Source of the DNA: Mauremys mutica
Lineage: Eukaryota > Chordata > Testudines > Geoemydidae
Assembly: GCF_020497125.1 (NCBI RefSeq)
Contig: NC_059072.1
Location: forward strand, 306,732,781-306,796,780
Length of the DNA stretch: 64,000 bases
Direction: 5' to 3'
Positions within the stretch are counted from its first letter, which is position 1. Every line of letters begins with the position of its first letter. The position numbers and the translations under genes are program-made. The notes below the pieces were generated by a model. It was not told the DNA's origin. It searched no databases and worked only from the letters and a program-made list of their open reading frames with translations. Shown in pieces: positions 33,671-46,082 of this stretch.

Positions 33671-36094
33671 TTTTCTCTTCCCCATCCTACTTCTTTCCCA
33701 CTTTACCTTGAGGATTGATTTATAGGTAGCAAATCTGCTTTCTTTCCACAATTGTACTTCTGTCTGTATTAGTTTGTTTGAAAAGATGTAGAACTGAGAT
33801 TGAAAAGGGCAGGTTGGTGCCTCTATAATGTCTCTGTTAGTTATTTGATTCGTGGTAGGTGGAGCCTTTGTGTAAGGAAATTATTTTTTTATGACAAGCA
33901 AAGGATTCTATTATCTCTTTTCTGATTCTATGATAGAATCAGGAAGTCTTTTCCCTTTTCATTATAGAACCAAAAAAGATGAAAGGGGAGAACCAATTCT
34001 GGACTTGAAATGGTAAAACCTGTTAAAAATAGATTTTAAAAGTGCTTTTGGCAGTCAATCCAGGGGATTTTCTTGCATCCGTAGATCCCCAGGAACCCTG
34101 GTTTTGCAGGGTCAACATCAGAATTTGAAGTTTGCCCCTGGGGGAGTGGAAGGAACAGCGGTAGTTTTGTGACCTAAATGATATTGTAGAAACCACTTCA
34201 TTAGGGAAAAGGTCAGGTGTGTGATGTAGATTATAGTACCTCTCAATGTTTAGTTGAAGCATAATTTTTAAGTCTAACCAAAAAAGCAATGTCCTGGATT
34301 CTTCAGATGTTCCAAAGCCTGGGGCTGATTGACCTGGGACAAGAGTTCCATAAAGTTGTTTGATCTGTGAAAACTATACTCCTCTCTGTTTACTTTAAAA
34401 GTGATTGCCAGAATCAGGAATTTCATCTAGCTGTATAAGTATGAATAGTACACCAATCACCATGTTATACAGGTGCCAAATAAAATAAATGTTAAGATCA
34501 GCAGTGTTTTAGCCAGACTTCATTCTCCATTCTGTCTTCGGAAGGGTTGCATACTATAGTTGTATTCATATAATTGTCTTGTTGTGGAAGGACAGAGGAG
34601 GGGGTGGAGAGCCCATCATCTCCTAGTTTGTTTGTTTTTTAATGTCATACGTGGATGTTGTTTGATCTGGTTTTGAGCTTGTTGTGTGCAGCTTGAGTTG
34701 CCTCAGAGGGAGCTTGCATCTGGGACAACTTCTTCTGTTTTATCCCATTTGTTTCAGACAGTTTTCATCCTCCTTCAAATGGTGGAGTAAAGACTATTTT
34801 CAGAAACATGTGACTTCAAGAACACACATGAAAGGTTCTTGTAGATACAAATCTGCAGAGTTCAGAGGTGCACATTGAACACTTTCTAGTGCAAAGCAAA
34901 TGTTCTGAACACAGGTAGAATCTTCACATCAGCTTACTGGAATTCAGGAAATTCCATCTGCTTTTGTCATTAGAGGGCTAAACTGTAATTCCATGTAGTG
35001 TCTATGATCAGAGGAGGGGGATGAGATCAGTTCTTAAGGACTTATCTCCACTTCTGTCAGCTGTAACAAAAGACCTTTTCATCTGGTCAGAAAAGCAAAC
35101 TCACTGGCTAATGGAAAGAGAATGATGTCTATACATTCAATGAAATAGATTTTACAGGAACATTGAGCTATTTGTTTTAAAAAAATAGGGACAGCTGTCA
35201 TTAAACCTTTTTGTTTTTAATGGGAACTAGATAGCAGCCATTTTGGTCCCAGAACTTCATCAGTGGAGGCCACCTTAATATTCAAGACTCATGATGTCAA
35301 TTACCTAGTTGTCACTCTTTTTCTGATAGATCACTTAGTAAACCAGCTGCTCTGTCCTACAAATTTTTCTACACTCTGTCTTGATGAAAAACAGATCCTT
35401 ATCCTGTCACCTCCTGCTATGTAAGTTTTGCCTCTGTTCCAACTTACCTCAGAAAATGGTCTTCCCAGTTTCTGCCCTAGTCTGTTTACTAGGAAGGGGA
35501 AGTACTGGTGGTACTTTATTGTCATTAAAATGGAGATAGGGCATACAAATCTACCATTAGATTTTCTTGTATATCTCTGAAACCTACACAGTTCAACAGA
35601 TCCCAATTCAAAGTGAATTCACTTAAATGTATAACATTCTTATGAACAGAAAGAGGAGAAAACATGTCCTTTGAAGAAAAGATCTGTAGGGTAGATATTT
35701 GGCTTTTCCTGCGGTTATTCACCAAAGTATCACAACTTGTATGCCTTCTACTTTCTGGACATACCCTATGGGTGTTGCTTTCTTGGAGCAGTGATGCCTT
35801 CCTGACTTTCTCCTATCCTCCTAGCTAGATATGTGGTTTAATAGTCAAATACCATCAGACATTAAAATACAGAAAATAGAAATTCATTACCTCCCAAAGG
35901 CATCTTCCATATAATTTCAGTCATAACTCTGGAATGTCCCACCCTGAAAATAAGTATTTTGGATACAAGCAATAATGTGTATAATTGATTTGTTTAGTCA
36001 TGACCTACCTATATGCAGATTTTATTCTGGGTTGTTGTTGGTTTTTTTTGGAGTATTAAGAAATTCACAACTGGAGAAAGAGGTTTCCTTAGAT
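33671..36094. other. FNDC3A intron, nothing recognised
   Basis: Unique-looking AT-rich sequence without exon or repeat ends. Confidence 0.45.
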
Positions 36095-36235
36095 CAGGGT
36101 TAGTTAATTGTGGACTGCAGGCCAAATCTGGACTGCCAGATGCTTTTGAACGGACCCCAAAATCTCTTTATTTAATTATTAATAAATTCCCTTATTTCCT
36201 GAGAAAGCAGAAGATGCGGAAAAAATCTGAACTTT
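36095..36235. repeat. 5' fragment of a hAT element
   Basis: CAGGGTTAGTTAATTGTGG followed by GCAGGCCAAATCTGGACTGCC is a hAT-type terminus. No opposite terminus follows; sequence decays near 36235. Confidence 0.5.
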
Positions 36236-36870
36236 AGTTAGGTATTAGTGCAGCCTGCTAAGCTGTGACAGAAAGAAATAACTCTTTAGTGCAGAGAGTT
36301 GGATATAAAGGTACAGAAAAGACCTTTTCAGGTAATAAAACTTTTTTCTTTTGAAGGACTGAAAGAGGAAACATGGAAAAAAATGCTGGACTATGTGGCT
36401 AAAATCTTTTAGATGATGTATATATATTCCCTAGCAAGAGCTATTTTAAATCCCATCAGGTGGCCAGGTTGGTTGTTTAATTAATTTGGAATCACCTCAG
36501 TCTTATTGTACATGCACCTATTGAATATTATGTGCAAATGGTGAAAGTCCTATCATGTAAGCACTACACAAAGGTGATCTTGGGAAACTGAGAGTCTTTC
36601 ATTTTTTCCCCAGTTAGTTTTTTATGTTAGAACAAACTGTAAGACAAACACTGCTGTTTAATCACTTTAAAGAGCCAGTGAACATAGTTGGATTTTTACA
36701 ACTGAGGATAAGAACATTAAAATGGAAAAATTCCTTGTGTTCAGTCTAATATACTGTATTTGTCTCCTTGTGATGCCTGGTGACTTATGGATAGCCAGGT
36801 ATTTGGATCAGGACAAGATATAAGAGGACTGGAGACATTTAACATAAATTTATTGGAAGTGGTAAATCAT
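36236..36870. other. FNDC3A intron, nothing recognised
   Basis: No gene or repeat end supported. Confidence 0.4.
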
Positions 36871-36871
36871 A

Positions 36872-37021
36872 GTGAATCATAGAATATCGGGGTTGGAAGG
36901 GACATCAGGAGGTCATCTAGTCCAACCCCCTGCTCAAAGCAGGACTAATCCCCAGACAGATTTTTGCCCCAAATCCCTAAATGGCCCCTTTAAGGATTGA
37001 ACTCACAACCCTGGGTTTAGC
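36872..37021 (-). repeat. tRNA-headed SINE with CR1-like tail, antisense
   Basis: GAATCATAGAATATCGGGG and GGTCATCTAGTCCAACCCCC mark the inverted tail. GGATTGAACTCACAACCCTG is the inverted B-box region. The copy stops just past it, so the A-box and 5' end are lost. Confidence 0.85.
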
Positions 37022-39059
37022 ATAGACACACAATAGTTACTCAAGACAAGTTTGATACTATCCATAAAAGAAAGGACCCAAACTGAACATTTTGAGAGTT
37101 TGGAACAGAGACTGTATAATAATTCCATTTAATTGAATACCTCCTCATTCAGATGTAGCGCTTGATGGGGTAGAGTGATATTAGTCTCTGATGTGCGACA
37201 GATCTGTCTAAGCACCTTGGATGGCATACATGTCCCTAGTTAGAGGCTGATCATCTGCTGCAAAGTCCAAGATTTTATTTTATATTTTGAAGATTATATT
37301 GATTAAAGAGTAGGCCTGTAACTGGCAAAAAAAGATTGCATTATGGTCGCAGAAATAATTGAAATAAAAGTATATTTGATGTTTTGGGCAAGGAAGCCTG
37401 TATCTTCTGTTTTCTCAAAGGTTTGGGCCCATATAGGACAGAGTTGATTGGTTTATTGATTGTAAAACCCTACAAGGAATCTGTCCTTTCCAGGCAATTT
37501 GCCTCTGTGAGGGGATTTGATGGCCTCCTTTTATTTTCTCAGTTTGAATGGGTGTGTACTCCCCCATGGAAAAGCCTGGGATGTTTTTGGAAGGGACTCT
37601 TCAGGAGTGGTTGGAGATGATCACGCTTCACAGCTCTCTGTCCTTTGATCCATTATTCCTCAGTCTCTTTGGATGAAGCTGATGGGGTTTTTCCAATTCT
37701 GAAGGTATCTGCTTTGTTTGAGCGTTTTCCCCTTGCATTCTTTCTACTATTCTTTTATAAGATAAGCTTCCCTGTTCGCTGCAATATACTCATGGGTAGA
37801 TTTAACACTCAGTTTAAAAGTATATATTTAAATTGGCCACCCCAGTTTACGAGCAGCTATTACATAGCCTTGATGCCAAAGCTAGACTGATGGGGGGAGG
37901 GAGGTGTTTTGTCAGTGTGAATTTAGGGCTAATGGAAAGTGTTAGATTGACAGCACTGTTTATCCACATCCTTGTAGTGCTCACAGCTCCTACTGGTGCC
38001 TCTTTCTCAGCTCAAGTCCAAAACTTGGATTATATTATCTGCTTATTATAAGTAAAATTCTCAGTTCTTTCTTTGTAGCACTTTCTAGTGTCTGTCACTT
38101 AGAGATGATTCTTCATGGTATCTTACAGACAGAATTTAAAGAGATATAGACTTCTTGTTTTTTGTTGTTGCTGCTGCTGTCTCTTGTAATTACTGTAGCT
38201 GCTGGAAGCCTAAAATAAAACTTCCAAGTCTTAGCTATTATATAAAGAAAGAGTGGTGCAACTATTCCTGGCATCGGGGACTATTGATTTACTGCAGTCT
38301 GTCAATGTTAGATGGGCATGCTGCTACGTCAGTGGTGCACTGTATTGTTTCAACTGCTGTGGCCTTTGTATTTGATCCTGGCAGTGCTTGCGTCAGTGAT
38401 GCATATCATTGCCTGTGTGATGTCAAAGTGTGGGTGTTCAGTTACTAAGACATAGTTAAACTAATGTGCTGCAGTAAATCCTGAACACTATTTCCTCCTG
38501 GGAATAACAAAGAGAGAGTGATTCATCCTTGTTCACATTAGACTAATGCTAAGTATAGCAGTGTTCATGACCTGCAGCATCCACACAGATTAGTATCACA
38601 ACTACTGCAGCTTGCTAAACATGGTGTCAAAATAGTGTTTGTTTAAAAAGATGTATTTGTATGTACCTGCTTCCCCAAGGGTTCACTGATTATCAGCTAA
38701 AGGTAAACCCTCCTAATCAGAAAATATGTGGTTAAAGTAATTCTTTAAAACTTAATTCTGTTAATTAAAATGTAAAAATCTTTCAATTATAAGAACTTCT
38801 GTAAATAATCACATCAGATTATGTAGTACTTAATAGATTGCAAAAAAAAATCAGAGTATACATCATGTAAAACAGTAAATGAAGTGTTTCTCTGAGGGGT
38901 ATTCCACTGAGAACAGTTGTCATCTTCTTTAAAATGAGCTACGTTTACCACTTGTTTTGACAAGCTTTTTGGATCCACTTTTAGTACATACTTTAAAAGA
39001 TAAAAATCTTATCACAGAAAAAGAAGTGTAGTCTTTACAAGAACAAATCACTCTGCTGC
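37022..39059. other. FNDC3A intron, nothing recognised
   Basis: Lies upstream of the proposed alternative promoter. No CpG-rich segment, TATA box or repeat termini could be assigned. Confidence 0.4.
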
Positions 39060-39248
39060 ATACCTGAAGCTTCCCTTTTTTCCTTTCTCAGTAAGTCATG
39101 TGATGATCATGTGACTCGGTCAAAGGAGCTTTTCCTCAACCAGCACAAAAACGAAAGCATTCTCCCAATTAAAGCTGCTAACGTGTCCAACCTTGGATCA
39201 CTGGATCTTGTTTACTCTTCTGCTATTACAGTAAAAACAAAATGAGTG
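39060..39248 (+). CDS. FNDC3A: Proposed alternative first exon of FNDC3A (short isoform, starts Met-Ser-Gly)
   Basis: ATG at 39242 is followed by AGT, then G and a donor GTAAGA at 39249. The exon therefore ends in phase 1, exactly the phase accepted by the exon at 43166, and splicing would give Met-Ser-Gly-Pro-Ala-Gln. An in-frame TAA at 39179-39181 lies upstream with no ATG between, so 39242 is the natural start; an A is present at -3. From memory, human FNDC3A has isoforms of 1198 and 1142 residues. Replacing the 58 residues before Gly59 by Met-Ser accounts for exactly that 56-residue difference. The 5' boundary is not visible and 39060 is only a guess; most of the interval is 5' UTR or promoter. 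Only 39242-39248 is coding. Confidence 0.7.
39096..39114. promoter_or_regulatory. Tandem TCATGTGA E-boxes at the alternative FNDC3A first exon
   Basis: Two identical palindrome-like octamers TCATGTGA occupy 39096-39103 and 39107-39114, about one helical turn apart. TCATGTGA is the extended E-box (M-box type) preferred by MiT/TFE and USF basic helix-loop-helix factors (family knowledge). They lie about 130 bp upstream of the proposed ATG at 39242. If they are transcribed instead, they contain a start-stop uORF (ATG at 39098 followed directly by TGA) and a three-codon uORF (ATG-ATC-ATG-TGA from 39103). Function is inferred only. Confidence 0.4.
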
Positions 39249-40237
39249 GTAAGATTTGCTGACTGTATTTTGAAAGAGAGTTCTGCTTTTGTGTTAAAAC
39301 ATGAAAAGCATTACATAAATCTAAACCCAGCCTGTGTTTTCAGCAGATGCCAGATATATAATAGCTACAAAAGGTAGAAAAGGGTTGGTACATTTAAACA
39401 TAGATCTGGTGGTATGTAAAATTATGAATTGTCTTTATTATTATGTGGGTTCAGTAGATCAATGTGTATCACTGTGTATCCTGTTTTAAGGACCTCCCTG
39501 TCTGTCAGAACATAAAATTAGAAGCAAGTATTGCATTTTGAGGACTTTATGAATACTAGTTTTATAAGAGCACTATTATATACAGTTACTGTCCAGAAAG
39601 AATCTTTGTTTATAGACTGATAAAATGTTTGGTTTTTATGTTGAAAATTCAGTCCATTTAAGTTTACAATTTCTTTACTGAATTCAAAATTGAATGAGAA
39701 GGTGAGATTTAAAAACTAAGAAAACTGATTGCATATCTGATTAAATAAGTTTTTTTCAATATTTTGAAGTTTACAGGTTTGAAATGTATTGCCATACGAT
39801 TAAATTATGTCTGGGACAGTAGAAAGCATACATCATATTAATTTTGTTTCCCTCTTTATAGTGATTGTAAGAGTCATGATACATTTTCTTTTACATTATG
39901 TTTAAATAGACACACTCAAGATTTTAAGCAGCCTGCTACAGTTGATATGACCTAAGCTGTTGTGTTTAGGTTTCACTGCTTCTTGCAAGTGTTCTTAATT
40001 TTCACGAACTCTGTAACAAATGTCTCAGGAGACTTTTTCCCTACCACCATCTCTTCATTTCCCCTTGGGGTAAAATGCACACCAAAAAAAAAATTACAAG
40101 CTACGTCTGCCATAATAATTTAAGGGAAATGTAGACATTCTGATACAATGGCACTATTGAAAGTATGGGAAAACATGTGTCTTCTGTTTTAATATGATAT
40201 TTTTAGTGTGTGGTAACGCATTTTTCAGGCAATTATA
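39249..40237. other. FNDC3A intron after the alternative first exon
   Basis: AT-rich, nothing recognised. Confidence 0.4.
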
Positions 40238-40245
40238 TTTTAAAC

Positions 40246-40576
40246 CAGGAGTATCCAACCTACGGCCTGCAGCTGTACACAGTCCACCAGAGCATTTCAT
40301 AAGGCCTGCAGCCTGCTTCAACACAATATACTAACGTACAATTTATTAGCAGTTTGTCGTCATGTTTACATAATTTTAGTTTACACAAGCGTGTAAATAG
40401 ACAATACTATACATACATTGTTTCTGTCTAAATACATACAAAACAAGCTGAACTTAAAATATAAATCAATACAGGTGACTTTAAATCATATTAAAATATG
40501 TAGAATCTGTTTGGGCCACACAAGTTTGTGTGTAGGTTTCTGTGGGCCTACTATGTGATAAGGTTGGGCACCACTG
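40246..40576. mobile_element. hAT-type MITE with TTTTAAAC duplication
   Basis: Starts CAGGAGTATCCAACCTACGG and ends GGTTGGGCACCACTG. TTTTAAAC is duplicated exactly at 40238-40245 and 40577-40584. The AT-rich interior lacks coding potential. Confidence 0.9.
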
Positions 40577-40584
40577 TTTTAAAC

Positions 40585-43165
40585 TATAGAATATTTCTAT
40601 CCGATTTTTTTCTTTGTGTCCTTCAATTTTACTTTCATAATGAGATTCAGCATGTTGCAATATATAGAAGATTCCAGACTAGCAATTTAGATAATACAAA
40701 CCTTTAACATTAATAATCAAATATAATCATATTAAGGAAACACTTTCTAAAACAGAATTTCATTTGTATACACTCTAAAAAATTAAAATGTTAACACATC
40801 CTAATAATGTCATTATTGGCTGATAATGTGACATCATTACTGTATTTCATGGCTAGGAACAGTAAATTTGTCATCTATACTTATCAACAGTCTAACAAGT
40901 AACTTGAAGCAATAACAAATAGAAACATAAGAGTTCCTTTTACAATGTATTATGCCTAAATAAAACCAAGATCTTCACGTTAGTTGTAAAAACAAAAAAA
41001 AAAACCAGTTTTATATTTTTTAAAATCTGGCGTTAGCATTTTATCTTAAGCTCTCACAAAAAAAACCTTTTTTTTTTCTCAAGTCATGCTACCAGTACCA
41101 TGATTTCTGGCAAAAACATCACAGCAAGGAACTCTGCCAAGCTCTTTTTTTTTTTTAATTTTATCTACCATTTATTACATTTTACAATGATTTAAAAACC
41201 TAATCAGAAGTATAATGGAGTTCACTGTTACAGCCTGAGTGAGAAGAAACCATCTTTTCTCTATTTTTAAATCTTCTGAATTTTAAAGTCAGGATATAAA
41301 TATTTCAAAGTTAGCACCTTGTCTTAATGCTAACACCACAAGTGGGACTCATTCAAGTTAATAAATTGCCTTGAGTCTCTTATTTTCTGACTGCTGGGGG
41401 AGTAGGTGGTTTGTGAACGTGGCTGTGTTGGGAGCAATGTGTTAATGCCACCATATGGCAACTTTTGTATTGGCTTTGGAGAAAACTGCTGCTTATATCA
41501 GTCAAGACAGAAAGGCATTAAATACACAAAATATGGTGGTCTTCCGAATGAAGTATAATTTGCTGTTCAGAACACTCAATTTGGCCAGATGCAGCAAAAG
41601 TAAACATCCATTGATGTGCTTACCATCTATATGCATACTATATATCTTTCTTCACAGATGTGCATCACCAGAGTTTCTGGAGCAACTAGGATGGAAGGGT
41701 TTTAATTAGACATGAGCAGCATGAAGAACTGTGGGCATGATTCTCAACTGACTTATAACTTGTGTAGTCATTTATATTTGTTTAAAGTGAGTGGTTTAAA
41801 GCAGAGTGATATCATTTTGTATCCACTTTGAAAACATTTTTCTTGGGTATAAATGGCTACAAGATACAAGCAGCAAAGAAAAGACCCCTTATTTTTATTT
41901 AAAAATGTAAAGTATATTCTGTTTTAGGCTGATGATACATTTAATATGCCTGCAGCTTTTGCTATTGACTTTATTTTTTAAGTAGTTCCATCCTTGTTTT
42001 TCTTCTGAAATATTCTGTTTAAGACAGACTGTTTTAAGGTTAGGGACAGTAGCAACCCATTGTAGGCTTATATATTTGTTATATTTATTTATGGTCCTCT
42101 TCAACACTCCTTACTCCAGCAGAACTCCCACTGCTTCAGTTGCTGAAGAAAATTTGTAATTCCAAGTTAAACAAAATATGGAAAAGGCTACATTAAAGTT
42201 GGCTTTTAACCCATCTTTTCCCATCTGCAACTAAAGACCTTGCTCTTGAAATTAGATAATTTTTCTTTGCTGTCAAAGTCATGGACTACCAATTACACAG
42301 AAAGTAAAACTGAGCTTCTTTGCAGATTAAAACATTTATAGCATTGCATGTTTTATGTTGAGGATATTGTATAACGTTTTCAAATTTGATCAGACACTAA
42401 GTTCAGAAATATTTTTGTTGCTCTGGCCCAGTTTTTCGCATTCAGGCAGAATTACCTTGATTTTTCTTCTAGCATCTTTGCTTACCAACAATAGGATGGA
42501 TTAATCTTCTTATACAGATAATACTTGGCATTTACTTAGCACCTTGCATTTGCTGATCTGAACACAGTTTAGAAGCATTAATGTCCTAAGTCTAAGAATA
42601 AGAACACTCTTTTGGGGCAGAAAAGTATTATCCTGGTTTTACAGATAAAGAATCAAATTCATTCCTTTTGTAACTCCTTTGAAATAGTTGGGAGTTCTGG
42701 GTGCTCAGCACCTCTGAAAATCAGCCTACGCATTTTACTTTCCCTAAGATTACCCAGGAAGTCTGTTGCAAAGTTGAGAATAGAACACAGAGCTCCACGC
42801 TCCCAATCCTGTGCTTTTGCCACAAAACCATCCTTCTCAAATATTTTCCTAGGAAGAATACACATGGATTTCTCTTCCTTTTAATTATTACTGTTGGTGA
42901 TTATAGCTTTGTGTATTTAAAAAAAGAAGCTTTATTTCCAGAAAGAGGGAAATATTTACAGGGAAATATTGTTTTTATGCGCCATATCTGTTGTTCACAT
43001 GAATTGAGTACCCTTCACTATAATTTTATCTTTACAGCCCATGTACTCTGTTGTCCATGTTATCTTGTTTATTTCTTTGCAGAGATATTGAAATTCAGAA
43101 TGGACTTAGAACTTTTAAAGTTTGTTAAACCGTGCTGTACTGAAATACTTCTGTAACCCATTTAG
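40585..43165. other. FNDC3A intron, nothing recognised
   Basis: AT-rich with several poly-A/T runs (for example 40990-41000 and 41145-41156). No gene or repeat supported. Confidence 0.4.
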
Positions 43166-43242
43166 GTCCTGCTCAGGTTCCAATGATGTCCCCAAATGGT
43201 TCAGTGCCTCCTATTTATGTGCCTCCTGGATATGCCCCACAG
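43166..43242 (+). CDS. FNDC3A: FNDC3A coding exon (proline-rich segment)
   Basis: This 77-nt exon has a polypyrimidine-poor TTTAG acceptor and a GTATGT donor. Joined to the phase-1 G of either upstream exon it reads GPAQVPMMSPNGSVPPIYV followed by PPGYAPQ, a proline-rich, probably disordered stretch. It ends in phase 0. It is the shared exon at which the long (10849) and proposed short (39242) 5' ends converge. The upstream intron is about 32 kb from 10925, or about 3.9 kb from the alternative first exon. Confidence 0.95.
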
Positions 43243-44217
43243 GTATGTCCAAACATCTGATTCATATGGCTTCATATATTCACATTACATTTGCAGTTAA
43301 ATAAAACATACATAAAATCCTGGGACTAACATAACAATAAGCTGACATGTCTAACCTGGTAACATGACATGGTAAGTTTCAGAATTACAGTGATTTGCAC
43401 AAGTAAATGTGGTGTCCCATAAAGTCTCTTCAGTAGGAGTCTCCTTGTATGTTTTTATGAGCCTCCTTTTTGATGTATGTGTATAATATTTATGTTACTC
43501 CCAGTTATTTGTATTGTAATAGAATGCGAAGTTCCCAAGCGGGATCAGGGAACCCTTGTGCTAGGCATTGTACAAACATATAAGGAAGACGTGGTTCCCT
43601 ATTCTAGTCTACCTTCCAAGACCCCAATCCTGCACTGAGCTTCATGTTGGTAGACCCCCTTCATCTGTGCAAAGCCCCACAGACTTCTGGGGGGCGCCAT
43701 CTGGTTAAGTGTTCTGCCACCAAGGAGCTCCCTGGAGAACTGGAACTTAAATGGACAAGATAGACAAACAGTAATGGACATAGAACATGTAAGACCAAGT
43801 ACTAAGTAGCTTTTTGGGATATATTGTCATTTATTATTTGTTTCTACAATGCCTAGCCGAATGGAGAACCAACCTGGTTGTGGTCTTTAGGCACTAGTGC
43901 AATACAAATCTTTGATAATTGTCAGTGTATTGTCTTAATTAAAACTTCCCACAAACCATACAATTTTTTCTCTTGCCGCTGTACTGGATCTACAGCCAAC
44001 CTACTCTGCCTTTGCTGATCCAATGTTCACAGCCTGTGGTATAGAATAAGGAACGAACAAACAACACAAAATGCAACCCAAATAACCAAAGCCAGTCAGA
44101 TGGTGCATATGTTAATGAAAGAGTATAAAATTCTGTCCGCCAGCAGAGTGCTTGCATACAGGGCAGGAGGCTCACCTACTTTCACTTACTCTCTGCTGGG
44201 GAAAGTTTGTGTATAAA
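43243..44217. other. FNDC3A intron, nothing recognised
   Basis: No supported feature. Confidence 0.4.
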
Positions 44218-44746
44218 GGCTTGTCTGCATGGTCATTTAATGTGCAGCAATTCGGGTGAATGTACCGTGCTCTAGCTTGCCACACCCTAATTGGCCATGT
44301 GGACTCTGCTACTGCACACTAAATATACCATAGTCAGAATTGTTAGTGTGCAGTAGCATGATCCGCATGGCAGGCTCACATGCTATATATCAGGGGTAAG
44401 CAACCTATGGCACGGGTGCCGAAGGCGGCATGCAAGCTGATTTTCAGTGGCACTCACACTGCCCAGGTCCTGGCCACCAGTCCGGGGGACTCTGCATTTT
44501 AATTTAATTTTAAACAAAGCTTCTTAAACATTTTAAAAGCCTTATTTACTTTATATACAACAATAGTTTAGTTATATATTATAGACTTATAGAAAGAGAC
44601 CTTCTAAAAACGTTAAAATGTATTACTGGCATGCGAAACCTTAAATTAGAGTGAATAAATGAAGACTCGGCACACCACTTCTGAAAGGTTGCCGACCCCT
44701 GCTGTATATTCATAACCTGTCTTGCCACGTGCTAACCGACAAGCCC
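44218..44746. mobile_element. Harbinger-like MITE interrupted by a hAT MITE
   Basis: GGCTTGTCTGCATGG at 44218 and CCGACAAGCCC ending at 44746 are the outer inverted ends. Without the 311-bp hAT insertion it would be about 210 bp, close to the size of the element at 16192. Confidence 0.65.
44391..44701. mobile_element. hAT-type MITE (CAGGGGTAAGCAACC family)
   Basis: Begins CAGGGGTAAGCAACCTATGG and ends AGGTTGCCGACCCCTG, with CTATATAT (44383-44390) and CTGTATAT (44702-44709) as an 8-bp target duplication with one mismatch. The interior has the TTTAATTTAATTTTAAAC stretch characteristic of a family common in turtles. Confidence 0.9.
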
Positions 44747-45287
44747 TTGGTTGGTTCTTAAATCTTGAATATTAGAATACCGAATCTGGCAGCAAAATGG
44801 ATTTTGTGTTTTTTAATTGTTTCATTTTGTTTTAGATCATTACAGAAAGGCATGTTTCCTGTTAAAATTCATGTTTTATCATTAGGAAAAATAAAAATCC
44901 TTACATCTTTGCTATGAGCTAGTTTCTTCTGTATTTTTTTTTAATTTCAAGTGGGTTACTTAATGCTAAAACATTATAAAATACATGAAAGGCTAAATAA
45001 GTTTAGTGAAATTAATATATACTGTTTGCTTCCATTGAGGGCAGAGAGCCTCTCTCAGCTGTCACCCAGAACTCAGAGTTATCAAATCCTGGTAAAACCT
45101 TTATGTTGTAAGAGTTCTGAAATGCTTATTGCTAACAAAGCATACCATTGTGTAGTGATTTATACGAAAAGATTCTGTAGCAAATAAAAAAAAATTGACA
45201 ACAAATAGATAACTTGCTGCCAGTGGAAGCAACCAGTACCAAGCTCATAGTTATCCCAAAACAAATAAAGTCCCAACAAGAGATTTT
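44747..45287. other. FNDC3A intron, nothing recognised
   Basis: No supported feature. Confidence 0.4.
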
Positions 45288-46082
45288 AATTTAGAATTAT
45301 AGAAGTGTAGGACTGGAAGGGACCTCAGTGGGTATTCTAGTCCAGTCCCCAGCACTCAAGGCAAGACTATGGAAAAACTAGACCATTCCTGACAGGCCTT
45401 TGTCTAACGTGTTCTTAAAAACCTCCAGTGATAAGTGTTTGTCTAACCTGTTCTAAAAAACCTCCAGTGATGCAGATTCCACACCCTCCCTAGGCAGTTT
45501 GTTCCAGTGCTTAACCACCTTGGCAGAAAGTGTTTTCCAGTGTCCAACCTAAACCGCCCTTGCTGCAATTTAAGCCCATTGCTTCTTGTCCTATCCTCAG
45601 AGGTTAAAGAGAACATTTTTTTCACCTTTCTCCTTGTAATAATCTTTTATGTACTTGAAAATTGTTATCATGTCCCCCCTCAGTCTTCTCTTCTCCAGAC
45701 TAAAAAACACCAATGTTTTCAATCTTTCCTCATAGGCCATGTTTTCTAGACCTTTAATCATTTTTGTTGCTCTCCTCTGGACTTTCTCCAATTTGCCCAC
45801 ATCTTTCCTGAAGTGTGGCACCCAGAACTGGACACAATACTCCAATTGAGGCCTAATCAGCGTGGAGTAGAGCAGAAGAATTCCTTCTTTTGTCTTGCTT
45901 ACAACAGTCCTGCTAATACATCCCAGGATGATGTTTTCTTTTTGTGCAACAGCGTTACACTGTTGACTCATATTTAGCTTGTGATCCACTATGACCCCCA
46001 GATCCCCTTCTGCAGTACTCCTTCCTAGGCAGTCATTTCCCATTTTGTATGTGTGTAATTGTTTCTTTATACTTAACATTAA
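45288..46082 (-). mobile_element. CR1 LINE 3' end (ORF2 C-terminus and 3' UTR), antisense
   Basis: On the minus strand 46079-45597 encodes 160 residues including GDLGVIVDHKLNMSQQC, STLIRPQLEYCVQFWVP, LEKVQRRATKMIKGL and LRGDMITIFKYIK: the C-terminal, post-catalytic part of CR1 ORF2. The 3' UTR follows down to ACTGGAAGGGACCTCAGTGG near 45312. The reverse transcriptase core and endonuclease are absent through 5' truncation, the usual fate of CR1 copies. The frame is open but has no N-terminus. Confidence 0.93.
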
